39,675 nt of DNA, from assembly GCA_030841765.1 (NCBI GenBank), contig JAUUSS010000007.1, positions 1 to 39,675 of the forward strand. The letters are read 5' to 3'. The first letter of the stretch is position 1. Each line of letters begins with the position of its first letter. Shown piece after piece: positions 31,669 through 39,668 of this stretch. The notes beneath the pieces were generated by a model. The model did not search any database. It worked only from the letters and a program-made list of their open reading frames with translations, and was not told the DNA's origin. The translations under genes and the position numbers were made by a program. Origin of the DNA: Collinsella aerofaciens. Lineage in GTDB: Bacteria > Actinomycetota > Coriobacteriia > Coriobacteriales > Coriobacteriaceae.

Positions 31669-33231
31669 ATGCACCATTCGGATTCCGCGACCGTGACCAC
31701 GGTCGATACGCTTGCCAAGCTTCTCGACGTGTGCGGCGAGCTGCGCGCATCAGAGCAGGTTGACGAGCGCGCCGTGACCGGCTGCTCGTTTGATTCGCGC
31801 GCGGTCTCGGCAGGTGACGTATTCTTTTGCAAAGGTGCTGCCTTTAAGCCCGCGTTTTTGAGCATGGCGCTCGATGCGGGCGCCGTCGCATTTGTGTGCG
31901 AAGAGTCGCTGGTCGAGTCTCTGGAGCCGCTGGCGCAGGAGAGCGGTGCTGCGATGCTGGTTGTTGATAGTGTTCGCACGGCCATGGCCCTGTTGCCGCC
32001 GGAGGTCTACGACCGTCCCGACCACGACGTCAAGATCGTGGGCATCACCGGCACCAAGGGAAAGACCACGGCCGCTTTTATGCTCCAGTCCATCATCAAG
32101 GCGGCGGGCGAGTCCTGCGGCATGATCGGCTCGGTGAGTACCGACGATGGTATCGAGTGCTACGAGAGCACCAACACCACGCCCGAGGCCCCCGAGGTTT
32201 GGCGCCATATCGCCAACTGCCGCACGTCCGGTCGCCAGTCCATGGTCATGGAGGTCTCGAGCCAGGCGCTCAAGTACCAACGCGTCGAGAATCTGCCGTT
32301 TGACGTGGCGTGCTTCCTCAACATCGGCCGCGACCACATCTCGCCGATCGAACACCCCACGTTTGAGGATTATTTTGAGAGCAAGCTTAGGATCTTTGAC
32401 CAGGCAAAGACCGCCGTGGTGAATCTGGGCACCGATGAGGTTGACCGTGTGCTAGAGGCAGCGTCGACGGCCGAGCGCTTGGTGACCGTTGGCGTCGAGC
32501 ATCCCGAGGCAAGTCTGTGGGCGAGCGACGTACGCATGGTCGGCTTTAGCATCGAGTTCAACTTGCATGGCTTGTGTGCCGACGAGTCCGAGGCGGGGGA
32601 GAAGGTCCTGCTGGGTATCGCGGGCGACTTTAACGTGGAAAACGCGCTGGTCGCTATCGCCGCTGCGCGCGAGATCGGCATCGGTATCGATGCCATCAAG
32701 AAGGGCCTCTCCAAACTGCGTGTGCCGGGCCGTATGGAGGTCGTGGAGTCGAAGGACGGTCGCGTGATCTGCGTCGTCGACTATGCGCACAACCAGCTTT
32801 CGTTCCGTTCGCTTTTCTCGTCGGTCAAGCGCGCGTTTCCCGCTAGCCCCGTCATTGCGCTGTTTGGCGCTGCCGGCGGCAAGGCGCAGGAGCGCCGCGA
32901 GCAGCTTCCGCGCGAGGCCGCACCGTATTCCGACCTGATGATCTTTGCCAATGAGGACCCGGCTCACGAGGACCCGATGAAGGTCTGTCGCGAGCTTGCC
33001 GAACATGTTCCCGACGATACGCCGAACAAGATCATCCTCGATCGCGAAGCCGCTGTGCATGCGGCGTTCAAGGCGGCGCGCGAGGAGTACGTCAACCCCG
33101 ATGCTCCCACCATTGTCTTGCTGCTGGCAAAGGGTGACGAGGAGCTCATGCACGTGGGCGACGAGTTCGTGCCCATCGAGAGCGACCTTTCGCTGGCCAA
33201 TCGCCTGATCGATGTTACCCAGTTTGACTAA
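31669..33231 (+). CDS. MurE-like Mur ligase (UDP-MurNAc-tripeptide synthetase)
   Basis: 520 residues with the Mur-ligase layout. An N-terminal UDP-substrate domain contains GCSFDSRAVSAGDVFFCKGA; the ATPase centre has GTKGKTT at 128-134, MEVSSQALKYQRV and FLNIGRDHISPIEHPTFEDY; the C-terminal ligase domain has VPGRMEVVESKDGRVICVVD, YAHNQLS and FGAAGGKAQERREQLPREA. This is the MurE subfamily, which adds the third stem-peptide residue. The DNPR motif that marks diaminopimelate-adding enzymes is replaced by NEDPAHEDP (428-436), so another diamino acid such as ornithine or lysine is expected. GAAAGGTGAAAG precedes the ATG. Confidence 0.88.
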   Translation: MHHSDSATVTTVDTLAKLLDVCGELRASEQVDERAVTGCSFDSRAVSAGDVFFCKGAAFKPAFLSMALDAGAVAFVCEESLVESLEPLAQESGAAMLVVDSVRTAMALLPPEVYDRPDHDVKIVGITGTKGKTTAAFMLQSIIKAAGESCGMIGSVSTDDGIECYESTNTTPEAPEVWRHIANCRTSGRQSMVMEVSSQALKYQRVENLPFDVACFLNIGRDHISPIEHPTFEDYFESKLRIFDQAKTAVVNLGTDEVDRVLEAASTAERLVTVGVEHPEASLWASDVRMVGFSIEFNLHGLCADESEAGEKVLLGIAGDFNVENALVAIAAAREIGIGIDAIKKGLSKLRVPGRMEVVESKDGRVICVVDYAHNQLSFRSLFSSVKRAFPASPVIALFGAAGGKAQERREQLPREAAPYSDLMIFANEDPAHEDPMKVCRELAEHVPDDTPNKIILDREAAVHAAFKAAREEYVNPDAPTIVLLLAKGDEELMHVGDEFVPIESDLSLANRLIDVTQFD

Positions 33232-33338
33232 TGAACCATGATGGCGGCGGCGCTCTGAGTGTGCTGTCGCCATAAGCGTGTTCCCTCAATCAAAACATGC
33301 CGTCCAAGTCCAAACCCTTCTACGTAAACGGAGTAACC

Positions 33339-34250
33339 ATGTCCCACAACACCCTGCCGACCGTTGCCGAGCTTTCGGGCGAGATGCGCGAGCGCTTGGC
33401 CAAGGTCAAGTACGTCTTTACCGACCTGGATGCCACGATGCTCGCGCCCGGCTCGTGCGTGCTGCGCGACAACGACGGCAGCCCCTCGACCAAGCTCGTC
33501 GAGGCTGTCGTGGCACTTGCCCGCGCCGGCATCCAGGTGGTCCCCACCTCGGGCCGCAACCGCACCATGATCCACGAGGATGCGCGCGTGCTCGGCCTCA
33601 ACTCCTACATCGGCGAGATGGGCGGCCTGGTCATGTATGATCTCAAGGCCAACGATTGGGAGTATCTGACCGGCGATATGCCCTACGACCCCGCCTGCGG
33701 CCTTACGCCGCACCAGGTGATCGAGCAGACCGGCGTGTGCGAGAAGATCCTTGCCCGCTGGCCGCACAAGATCGAGTACCACAACGACATGTCGACCGGC
33801 TACAAATACCGTGAGGTCACCGTCGGCATGCGCGGCGATGTGCCCGACGATGAGGTCCAGGCCATCCTGGACGAGGCCGGCTGCGGTCTGATCTGGGCTT
33901 GCAACGGCCATCTGACTCACCTGTCCAAGCCGACGACGCTCGAGCTCGATCGCGTCGAGGACGGTCGCGCATTCAACATCAACCCCGCGGGTCTCAACAA
34001 GGGCGTTGCCATCGCGCGCTTCTGCGAGCACCTGGGGATCGAGCGCGAGGAGACGCTCGCGCTCGGCGATTCCGAGTCCGACTTCTACATGGCCGATCAC
34101 GTGGGCACGTTCTGCCTGGTCGAGAATGGCCTGACGAGCGCCGGCGCGCCCGAGTTCCTGGCTGCTTGCGAGAACGCTTTCGTTACGCGCGGCAAAATTG
34201 TCGACGGTTGGGCGGCGACGGCAGAGCTGCTGGTCGCGGCGCGTTCGTAG
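33339..34250 (+). CDS. HAD superfamily (type IIB) phosphatase
   Basis: About 303 residues from the ATG at 33339 (CGGAGT 5 nt upstream; an earlier ATG at 33297 has no site). HAD motif I is FTDLDATML with Asp29 and Asp31, motif II lies in VVPTSGRNR, and motif IV is ALGDSESDFYMAD with Asp244 and Asp248. The large cap between them (about residues 90-210) and the overall pattern resemble mannosyl-3-phosphoglycerate phosphatase/Cof-type members. The substrate is unknown. Confidence 0.82.
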   Translation: MSHNTLPTVAELSGEMRERLAKVKYVFTDLDATMLAPGSCVLRDNDGSPSTKLVEAVVALARAGIQVVPTSGRNRTMIHEDARVLGLNSYIGEMGGLVMYDLKANDWEYLTGDMPYDPACGLTPHQVIEQTGVCEKILARWPHKIEYHNDMSTGYKYREVTVGMRGDVPDDEVQAILDEAGCGLIWACNGHLTHLSKPTTLELDRVEDGRAFNINPAGLNKGVAIARFCEHLGIEREETLALGDSESDFYMADHVGTFCLVENGLTSAGAPEFLAACENAFVTRGKIVDGWAATAELLVAARS

Positions 34251-34301
34251 CGCGGCGCCGCCGCACTTGGACATGTCTTTTCGAGAGAGACTGGTGAGGT
34301 A

Positions 34302-35186
34302 ATGTCCGATATCGAGAATCCGGCAGGCGACACGCGCCCGATTGGCGTGTTCGATTCTGGTTTGGGCGGTCTGACGGTTGCGCGCGCGATTGCGACGGCG
34401 CTGCCGCACGAGTCCGTCTACTACTTTGGCGACACCAAGCGCTGTCCCTACGGCACGCGCACCGAGGATGAGGTGCGCTCGTTTGCGTTGCAGGCGGGTC
34501 GTTGGCTTTCGAAGCACGACGTCAAGATTATGGTCATCGCCTGCAACACGGCGACCGCTGCGGCCTTGCGTCTGGCCCAGCAGGTGCTCGACGTTCCCGT
34601 GATCGGCGTGATTGCGCCGGGTGCCCGTGCAGCAATCAACAGCACGCGTACGCGTCGCGTGGGCGTGCTCGCTACCAACCTCACCATCCGCTCGGGCGCC
34701 TACACGCGCGCCATTCAGGATCTAGATGCCGGTGTCGATGTATACGGCTGTCCTGCCTCGAGCTTTGTCGAGGTTGTCGAACACGAGCTCGCCTCGGGTG
34801 CACATCTGCAGGAACAGTGGCTTGAGAACGAGGACATCTTCGATACGCCTGCCGTGCGTGCGCTGGTGGGTGCCACGGTTGAGCCGCTGCGCGACCACGG
34901 TATCGATACCGTGGTGCTCGGCTGTACGCATTTCCCGCTGTTGGTGGGACCTATCCGCCATGCGCTGGGGCCTGGGGTGCGCGTCGTGAGTTCCGCCGAG
35001 GAGACCACGCGCGAGCTGACCGATATCCTCACGCGCCGCGAGCAGCTGGCGGGCGACGCCGCCGAGCCGCAGCATCGTTTTGCCACGACGGCCGATAACA
35101 TTGCCGAGTTTGCGGTGGCGGGCAGCTTTATCTTTGGTCAGCCGCTCAAGAGCATCGAACATATCGATATCGATGAGCTGAAATAG
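34302..35186 (+). CDS. murI: Glutamate racemase
   Basis: Makes D-glutamate for peptidoglycan. IGVFDSGLGGLTVARAI, MVIACNTATAAAL (Cys81) and VLGCTHFPLL (Cys208) carry the two catalytic cysteines and their surroundings. 294 residues; the tail after about residue 250 (TDILTRREQLAGDAAEPQHR and on) is longer than in many MurI proteins. It is two genes downstream of the Mur ligase, which uses a UDP precursor containing D-Glu. Confidence 0.95.
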   Translation: MSDIENPAGDTRPIGVFDSGLGGLTVARAIATALPHESVYYFGDTKRCPYGTRTEDEVRSFALQAGRWLSKHDVKIMVIACNTATAAALRLAQQVLDVPVIGVIAPGARAAINSTRTRRVGVLATNLTIRSGAYTRAIQDLDAGVDVYGCPASSFVEVVEHELASGAHLQEQWLENEDIFDTPAVRALVGATVEPLRDHGIDTVVLGCTHFPLLVGPIRHALGPGVRVVSSAEETTRELTDILTRREQLAGDAAEPQHRFATTADNIAEFAVAGSFIFGQPLKSIEHIDIDELK

Positions 35187-35240
35187 ATGTAAGGCAGCCG
35201 CCAAAGCCTCCGCCACATCTTTTGCCGAAAGGAAATTTCT

Positions 35241-35966
35241 ATGGAGTACATGCAGGTCAACCGCTCCAACGATCGCGCCGCCAACGAGTTGCGCCCCGTT
35301 AAGCTCACCCGTGGCGTCATGAAGCACGCCCACGGCTCGTGTTTGGCCGAGTTCGGTGACACGCGCGTGCTGTGCGCCGCCACTATCGAGGAGGGCGTGC
35401 CGGGCTGGCGAAAGGGAGCTAAGGCCGGCTGGGTGACCGCGGAATACGCCATGCTGCCGGCGTCGACCGGCAAGCGCTGCAAGCGCGAACACGCCAACCG
35501 CAAGGGTCGCTCCATGGAGATCGAGCGCCTCATTGGCCGCAGCCTGCGTACCGTCGTCAACATGAAGGCGCTCGGCGAGTACACCGTCACCGTCGACTGC
35601 GATGTGATTCAGGCCGATGGCGGCACGCGTACAGCGAGCATCACCGGCGCCTGGGTGGCGCTGCACGACGCCCTCGCCATGTGGGTCGAGGCGGGCAAGA
35701 TCGAACGCATCCCGCTTATCGGCCAGGTGGCTGCCATCTCCATGGGCGTTGTCGACGGCAATACTCTGCTTGACCTCGATTATTCGGAGGACAGCCATGC
35801 CGAGGTCGACATGAACCTCGTCGCCACCGACACCGGCGAGATGATCGAGCTCCAGGGCACCGGCGAGCAGGCGCCCTTTGACCGCAAACGCCTCAACGCC
35901 CTGCTCGACCTGGGCGACAAGGGTATCGCCGAGCTCATCGAGCTTCAGCGCCAAGCCATCGCCTAA
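35241..35966 (+). CDS. rph: Ribonuclease PH
   Basis: Phosphorolytic 3'-to-5' exoribonuclease that trims tRNA 3' ends. RSNDRAANELRPVKLTRGVM, the VPGWRKGAKAGWVTAEYAML block, and CDVIQADGGTRTASITGAWV followed by LDLDYSEDSHAEVDMN are family hallmarks. 241 residues, standard. GAAAGGAAA precedes the ATG. The TAA stop overlaps the start of a dispersed hairpin repeat. Confidence 0.97.
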   Translation: MEYMQVNRSNDRAANELRPVKLTRGVMKHAHGSCLAEFGDTRVLCAATIEEGVPGWRKGAKAGWVTAEYAMLPASTGKRCKREHANRKGRSMEIERLIGRSLRTVVNMKALGEYTVTVDCDVIQADGGTRTASITGAWVALHDALAMWVEAGKIERIPLIGQVAAISMGVVDGNTLLDLDYSEDSHAEVDMNLVATDTGEMIELQGTGEQAPFDRKRLNALLDLGDKGIAELIELQRQAIA

Positions 35967-36008
35967 CCTGCCAAAAGGGACGGGTTTATTTTGGTAGGTT
36001 TTATCTGC
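35965..36008 (+). repeat. Dispersed hairpin repeat, copy 3
   Basis: It begins inside the rph TAA stop and reads AACCTGCCAAAAGGGACGGG, then TTTATTTTGGTAGG, then TTTTATCTGC. The arms CCTGCCAAAA and TTTTGGTAGG pair around GGGACGGGTTTA. Same family as 2909 and 7770. Confidence 0.8.
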
Positions 36009-36106
36009 TGAAATGCTGCGTTGAAAGGTCCGATCGCCTGAGAGGGGAGAGGTCAAGTGCCCAAACGCCCCTCACGCGGCTTGCTATAGAGACAAGGAGG
36101 CCAGTT

Positions 36107-36748
36107 ATGGCACTTGAGAAGATCGACATCGACACCCTCGACCCGGCGGCGACCATCGTCGTGGCAACCGGAAACGCTCATAAACTCACCGAGATCGAGG
36201 CCATTTTGGGCAAGGTCATGCCCGAGGTGCGCTTTGTGGCGCTCGGCCAGCTGGGCGATTTTGAGGATCCCGAGGAAAACGGCACGACGTTTTTGGAGAA
36301 CGCCATCATCAAGGCGCAGGCTGCGGTCGAGGAGACGGGTCTTATGGCCATTGCCGACGATTCGGGCTTGGTCGTCGACGCGCTGGACGGTGAGCCCGGT
36401 GTGTATAGCGCGCGCTACGCGGGCGTTCACGGCGACGACGCCGCCAACAATGCCAAGCTGCTCGTGAATCTGGATGGCGTGGCCGACGAGGATCGCACCG
36501 CGCGCTTTATGAGCGTCGTCGCGCTCATCGACACGGACGGTTTGGTCACCTATGGCGAGGGCGCCTGCGAGGGCGTTATCGCGCACGAGGGCCGCGGCGA
36601 TCACGGCTTTGGCTACGACCCGCTGTTCCTGCCGGTCGACACGCCGGGCAAGACCATGGCCGAGCTGACGGCTGACGAGAAGAACGCCATCAGCCATCGT
36701 TTCCACGCGCTCGAGCATCTGTCCGCCAAGCTGACGGGCGAGGAGTAG
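36107..36748 (+). CDS. rdgB: Non-canonical purine NTP pyrophosphatase (RdgB/HAM1)
   Basis: Hydrolyses dITP/XTP-type nucleotides to keep them out of nucleic acids. VVATGNAHKLTEIEAIL, ENGTTFLENAIIKAQAA, ADDSGLVVDALDGEPGVYSA and the C-terminal GFGYDPLFLP with NAISHRFHAL are the standard motifs. 213 residues. AAGGAGG lies 6 nt before the ATG. It follows rph, a common pairing, and dtd starts 3 nt after its stop. Confidence 0.96.
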   Translation: MALEKIDIDTLDPAATIVVATGNAHKLTEIEAILGKVMPEVRFVALGQLGDFEDPEENGTTFLENAIIKAQAAVEETGLMAIADDSGLVVDALDGEPGVYSARYAGVHGDDAANNAKLLVNLDGVADEDRTARFMSVVALIDTDGLVTYGEGACEGVIAHEGRGDHGFGYDPLFLPVDTPGKTMAELTADEKNAISHRFHALEHLSAKLTGEE

Positions 36749-36751
36749 GAC

Positions 36752-37198
36752 GTGCGCGCGGTGGTGCAGCGCGTGCTCAACGCCGGCGTGACGGTCGACG
36801 GCGAGTGCGTGGGCCGCATTGGACGCGGCTACCTGGTGCTGCTGGGTGTGGGCCATGGCGATACGCGTGCCGAGGCCGACAAGCTGTGGGGCAAGCTCCG
36901 CGGGCTGCGTATCAACGAGGACGAGAACGGCAAGACCAATCTGGCACTTGCCGATGTCGACGGCGAGGTGCTCGTGGTGTCGCAGTTCACGCTGTTCGCC
37001 GACTGCCGCCACGGTCGCCGTCCGTCGTTTACGGATGCCGGCGCACCCGATGTTGCCAACGAGCTCTACGAGTACTTCCTGACGCTTGTGCACGAGGACG
37101 TTGAGCATGTGGCGCACGGTATCTTTGGCGCCGACATGAAGGTCGACCTGGTCAACGACGGCCCATTCACCATCGTCTTGGACACCGACAACCTTTAG
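36752..37198 (+). CDS. dtd: D-aminoacyl-tRNA deacylase
   Basis: Removes D-amino acids mischarged on tRNA. It opens MRAVVQRVLNAGVTVDGECV; the SQFTLFADCRHGRRPSFTDA motif and the NDGPFTIVLDT Gly-cis-Pro motif are both present. 148 residues, standard. The start is GTG at 36752, directly after the rdgB stop, with the ribosome-binding site inside rdgB (GAGGAG). The two are co-transcribed. Confidence 0.96.
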   Translation: MRAVVQRVLNAGVTVDGECVGRIGRGYLVLLGVGHGDTRAEADKLWGKLRGLRINEDENGKTNLALADVDGEVLVVSQFTLFADCRHGRRPSFTDAGAPDVANELYEYFLTLVHEDVEHVAHGIFGADMKVDLVNDGPFTIVLDTDNL

Positions 37199-37226
37199 GT
37201 TACGCGGTTTTACCAAACCGCGTAAC
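37199..37226 (+). terminator. Hairpin after dtd
   Basis: GTTACGCGGTTT-TACC-AAACCGCGTAAC, perfect 12-bp stem starting right after the dtd stop. No T tract follows. Confidence 0.6.
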
Positions 37227-37284
37227 AACTGGTCATGCGAGGTTGTCGTCTGGTACGTATTTGGGACGGGGCTTATTTAGCTAC

Positions 37285-37314
37285 TTGCGTATGGCCACAA
37301 CAGGGTGCTATAGT
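37285..37314 (+). promoter_or_regulatory. Promoter of the veg-ispE unit
   Basis: TTGCGT (37285-37290), 18 nt, then TATAGT (37309-37314) with the extended TG at 37306-37307. It precedes the Veg-like gene by about 65 nt. Confidence 0.6.
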
Positions 37315-37381
37315 ATTAGAGTTTTGTCTATCTTAGGGGTATTATCCCCTTTTTGAATTGCACCTTCTGGAGGCCCTGTTC

Positions 37382-37678
37382 ATGGAAGAGATGGAAGTCA
37401 ATCACGTCGACGACATCCACGAGAAGCTGACCGATATGGTGGGTGATCGCGTCAAGGTGAAGGCCAACATGGGCCGCACCCGCGTTGTCGAGCGCATGGG
37501 CACCATCAAGAGCGTCCACCCCGCCGTCTTTATCGTCGAGGTTGACGAGCGTCGCGGCCGCAAGTCGCGTCAGTCCTATCAGTATATCGATGTCCTCACC
37601 GGTCAGGTCGAGCTGTTCGACCCCGAGAGCGGCGAGCATATCTTTACCCCGCTCGGCAATCAGCTCGAGGAGCATTAA
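37382..37678 (+). CDS. Veg-like protein
   Basis: A 98-residue protein of the Veg family (DUF1021), small cytosolic proteins known from Bacillus subtilis, where Veg promotes biofilm formation. The core is DRVKVKANMGRTRVVERMGT then IFIVEVDERRGRKSRQSYQY-like sequence (here VFIVEVDERRG) and a short C-terminal tail. The start at 37382 is chosen for GGAGG 10 nt upstream. ispE begins 2 nt after the stop. veg next to ispE is a known gene order in Gram-positives. Confidence 0.88.
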   Translation: MEEMEVNHVDDIHEKLTDMVGDRVKVKANMGRTRVVERMGTIKSVHPAVFIVEVDERRGRKSRQSYQYIDVLTGQVELFDPESGEHIFTPLGNQLEEH

Positions 37679-37680
37679 CG

Positions 37681-38577
37681 GTGACCGATCGGTCCCTGAC
37701 TCTTTCCGCGCCGGCAAAGATTAACCTCTACCTGGGGGTTCATACCGAGCGCGATGACCGCGGCTACCACAGGGTCGATTCCCTGATGGCGGCCGTCGGT
37801 CTTTCCGATACCGTGACGGTCACGCCGGCGCAGGCGCTGACCGTCCAGACGGTTCCGGCATCAGATTTTCCCATGCAAAAGAATACGGCGTATCGGGCTG
37901 CGGTTGCTATGGCCGAGCATTATGGTCGCGAGGCAAACATCTGCGTGACGATTGAGAAGCGCATCCCATTGTGCGCCGGCTTGGGCGGCCCCTCGACGGA
38001 TGCGGCCGCGGTCATTGTCGCCTTGGCGGAGCTTTGGGGCATTGATCGCACCGACCCAGCGCTCGACGATATTGCGCGAGGCATTGGTGCTGACGTCCCG
38101 TTCTTTTTGCACGCGAGTCCTGCGTTCTACGTAGGTGGGGGAGACGTGCTGGCAACTGAGTACCCCGCGCTGCCCGCGACGCCCGTCGTGCTGGTCAAGC
38201 CGCGCGAGGCAAGTGTTTCGACAATTGAAGCCTATCGACGTTTTGACGAGGCCTCGGTGCCTGCGGACAAGCCCGGCGCGATAGCTTCTGCCTTGCGTGC
38301 TGGTGATGCCGAGACGGCATATGCACTCATCCATAACAACCTTGGTGTCATTTCCGCACAGATGGAGTCGCAGATTCAAACGGTCCTCGACTGGCTGCGT
38401 AAACAGGACGGAACCGTTGCTGTAGATGTGTGCGGATCGGGTGCCTGCTCGTTTGCCATTTGCGACACCGCTGCCACGGCCGAAAGGCTTGCCGATGCTG
38501 CCCAGCAAAATGGCTGGTGGGCCTGCGCGACTGAGTTTATTCCCAACACGGTTCAAATCGACGCGCCAAAGAAATAA
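37681..38577 (+). CDS. ispE: 4-diphosphocytidyl-2-C-methyl-D-erythritol kinase
   Basis: GHMP-family kinase of the MEP (non-mevalonate) isoprenoid pathway. SAPAKINLYLGVHTERDDRG and KRIPLCAGLGGPSTDAAAVI (ATP-binding glycine-rich motif, with Pro where many members have Ser) are present, with the C-terminal VCGSGACSFAI motif. 298 residues. The start is GTG at 37681, with AGGAG just inside the end of the Veg-like gene. Confidence 0.95.
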   Translation: MTDRSLTLSAPAKINLYLGVHTERDDRGYHRVDSLMAAVGLSDTVTVTPAQALTVQTVPASDFPMQKNTAYRAAVAMAEHYGREANICVTIEKRIPLCAGLGGPSTDAAAVIVALAELWGIDRTDPALDDIARGIGADVPFFLHASPAFYVGGGDVLATEYPALPATPVVLVKPREASVSTIEAYRRFDEASVPADKPGAIASALRAGDAETAYALIHNNLGVISAQMESQIQTVLDWLRKQDGTVAVDVCGSGACSFAICDTAATAERLADAAQQNGWWACATEFIPNTVQIDAPKK

Positions 38578-38626
38578 AAATTTCTCTAGCACGCGGCGAA
38601 AATCTTTGTTACTATAGTCGAGCTAA

Positions 38627-38703
38627 CGGGTTGTGGCTCAGTTTGGTAGAGCACTGCGTTCGGGACGCAGGGGTCGCTGGTTCAAATCCAGTCAACCCGA
38701 CCA
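38627..38703 (+). tRNA. tRNA-Pro (anticodon CGG)
   Basis: 77-nt cloverleaf. The acceptor CGGGTTG pairs with CAACCCG, discriminator A, encoded CCA. The anticodon stem-loop CTGCG-TTCGGGA-CGCAG gives CGG, and the T-arm CTGGTTCAAATCCAG is regular. TATAGT at 38613-38618 may be its -10. Confidence 0.96.
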
Positions 38704-38714
38704 GAGCATGAGGA

Positions 38715-38742
38715 GGGACCGCTTCTTGCGGTCCCTTTTTTT
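38715..38742 (+). terminator. Terminator of tRNA-Pro
   Basis: GGGACCGC-TTCTT-GCGGTCCC followed by seven T. Confidence 0.95.
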
Positions 38743-38750
38743 AGCTAGTG

Positions 38751-38779
38751 TTGTGATACCGCGATACCCGCGGTATACT
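38751..38779 (+). promoter_or_regulatory. tatA promoter with internal palindrome
   Basis: TTGTGA (38751-38756), 17 nt, TATACT (38774-38779). The inverted repeat ATACCGCG-ATACC-CGCGGTAT (38756-38776) fills the spacer and overlaps the -10, the place where a repressor or regulator would sit. Confidence 0.65.
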
Positions 38780-38815
38780 CATTCGAGCTTGTCTCGCTGT
38801 ATTGTGGAGGTCTAC

Positions 38816-39091
38816 ATGTTTGGACTGAGGGCTCCTGAGCTCATCATTATTCTCGTCGTTGTCCTGATTATCTTCGGGCCCAAGAACCTGCCGAAGCTCG
38901 GCAAGTCCCTCGGCTCTACCGTCAAGAATATCCGTGAGGGTATGGAGGGCGACGATAAGGCCGAGACCAAGCAGGCCGAGGAGGTCGTGGTCGAGCAGTC
39001 CGAGGAGGACAAGGAGATCGCTGAGCTCGAGGCCAAGCTCGCTGCTGCCAAGAAGAAGCAGGCAGAGGACAGCGACGCGGACGCAGAGTAG
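38816..39091 (+). CDS. tatA: Sec-independent translocase protein TatA
   Basis: A 91-residue TatA/E-type subunit of the twin-arginine export channel. One N-terminal membrane helix (ELIIILVVVLIIF, about residues 8-20) is followed by the FGPKNLPKLGKSLG hinge and amphipathic helix, then a charged, Glu/Lys-rich tail with predicted coil. Start at 38816 with GGAGG 5 nt upstream; the open frame reaching back to 38633 runs through tRNA-Pro and is rejected. No tatC is in the window. Confidence 0.93.
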   Translation: MFGLRAPELIIILVVVLIIFGPKNLPKLGKSLGSTVKNIREGMEGDDKAETKQAEEVVVEQSEEDKEIAELEAKLAAAKKKQAEDSDADAE

Positions 39092-39116
39092 TCCCATCCC
39101 TTTGGGGTGAGCACCT

Positions 39117-39149
39117 GACCGGCTTGCCCGCAGGCTAGCCGGTCTTTTT
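39117..39149 (+). terminator. Rho-independent terminator of tatA
   Basis: GACCGGCT (39117-39124) and AGCCGGTC (39137-39144) around a 12-nt loop, followed by TTTTT. Confidence 0.9.
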
Positions 39150-39197
39150 CGTTTTGTTGACAGTTGATTGTTTGATCAGAGTTGGGGAGATATCCGT

Positions 39198-39668
39198 ATG
39201 GACGCAAGCCAGATCGTACTGACCGCTGAGGGCCGCCAGAAGCTCGTCGAGGAGCTCGCTTGGCGTGAGGGCGATTACGCCAAGGAGATCGTCGAGGACA
39301 TCAAGGAAGCCCGCGCGTTCGGCGACCTTTCGGAGAACTCCGAGTACGACGCCGCTAAGGACAAGCAGGCCCAGAACGCCGCTCGTATTGCCGAGATCCA
39401 GGCCATCCTCGCCAACGCTCAGGTTGCTGCCACCACGGGCGACCTGACCGTCTCCATCGGTTCCACCGTTTCGCTGATTGATCCCAACGGCGAGGTCATG
39501 GAAGTCACGCTCGTCGGTACCACCGAGACCAACTCGCTCGAGCACAAGATTTCCAACGAGTCTCCGGTCGGTCACGCCATCATCGGTCACGGCGAGGGCG
39601 ACTCCGTCGAGGTCGTTACGCCTTCCGGCAAGACTCGCGTCTACACCATCGCCAAGATCGCACGCTAG
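39198..39668 (+). CDS. greA: Transcription elongation factor GreA
   Basis: 156 residues. Rescues backtracked RNA polymerase by stimulating transcript cleavage. The N-terminal coiled coil carries the loop FGDLSENSEYDAAKDKQ with the acidic tip residues, and the C-terminal FKBP-like domain has SPVGHAIIGHGEGDSVEVVT. GGGGAGA is 7 nt before the ATG at 39198. A TTGACA at 39157-39162 lies upstream but no good -10 is found at the right distance. The gene is complete at the window end. Confidence 0.97.
   Translation: MDASQIVLTAEGRQKLVEELAWREGDYAKEIVEDIKEARAFGDLSENSEYDAAKDKQAQNAARIAEIQAILANAQVAATTGDLTVSIGSTVSLIDPNGEVMEVTLVGTTETNSLEHKISNESPVGHAIIGHGEGDSVEVVTPSGKTRVYTIAKIAR

Noticed and set aside
34722..36056. 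444-codon minus-strand frame across murI, rph and the repeat
   Set aside because: It is antisense to two well-supported genes and shows no recognisable domain.
36083..36090. Extended -10 (TGCTATAGA) as an rdgB promoter
   Set aside because: The predicted start would fall on the ribosome-binding site itself, leaving no usable leader.
39157..39162. TTGACA as the -35 of greA
   Set aside because: The hexamer is perfect, but no acceptable -10 lies 15-19 nt downstream.
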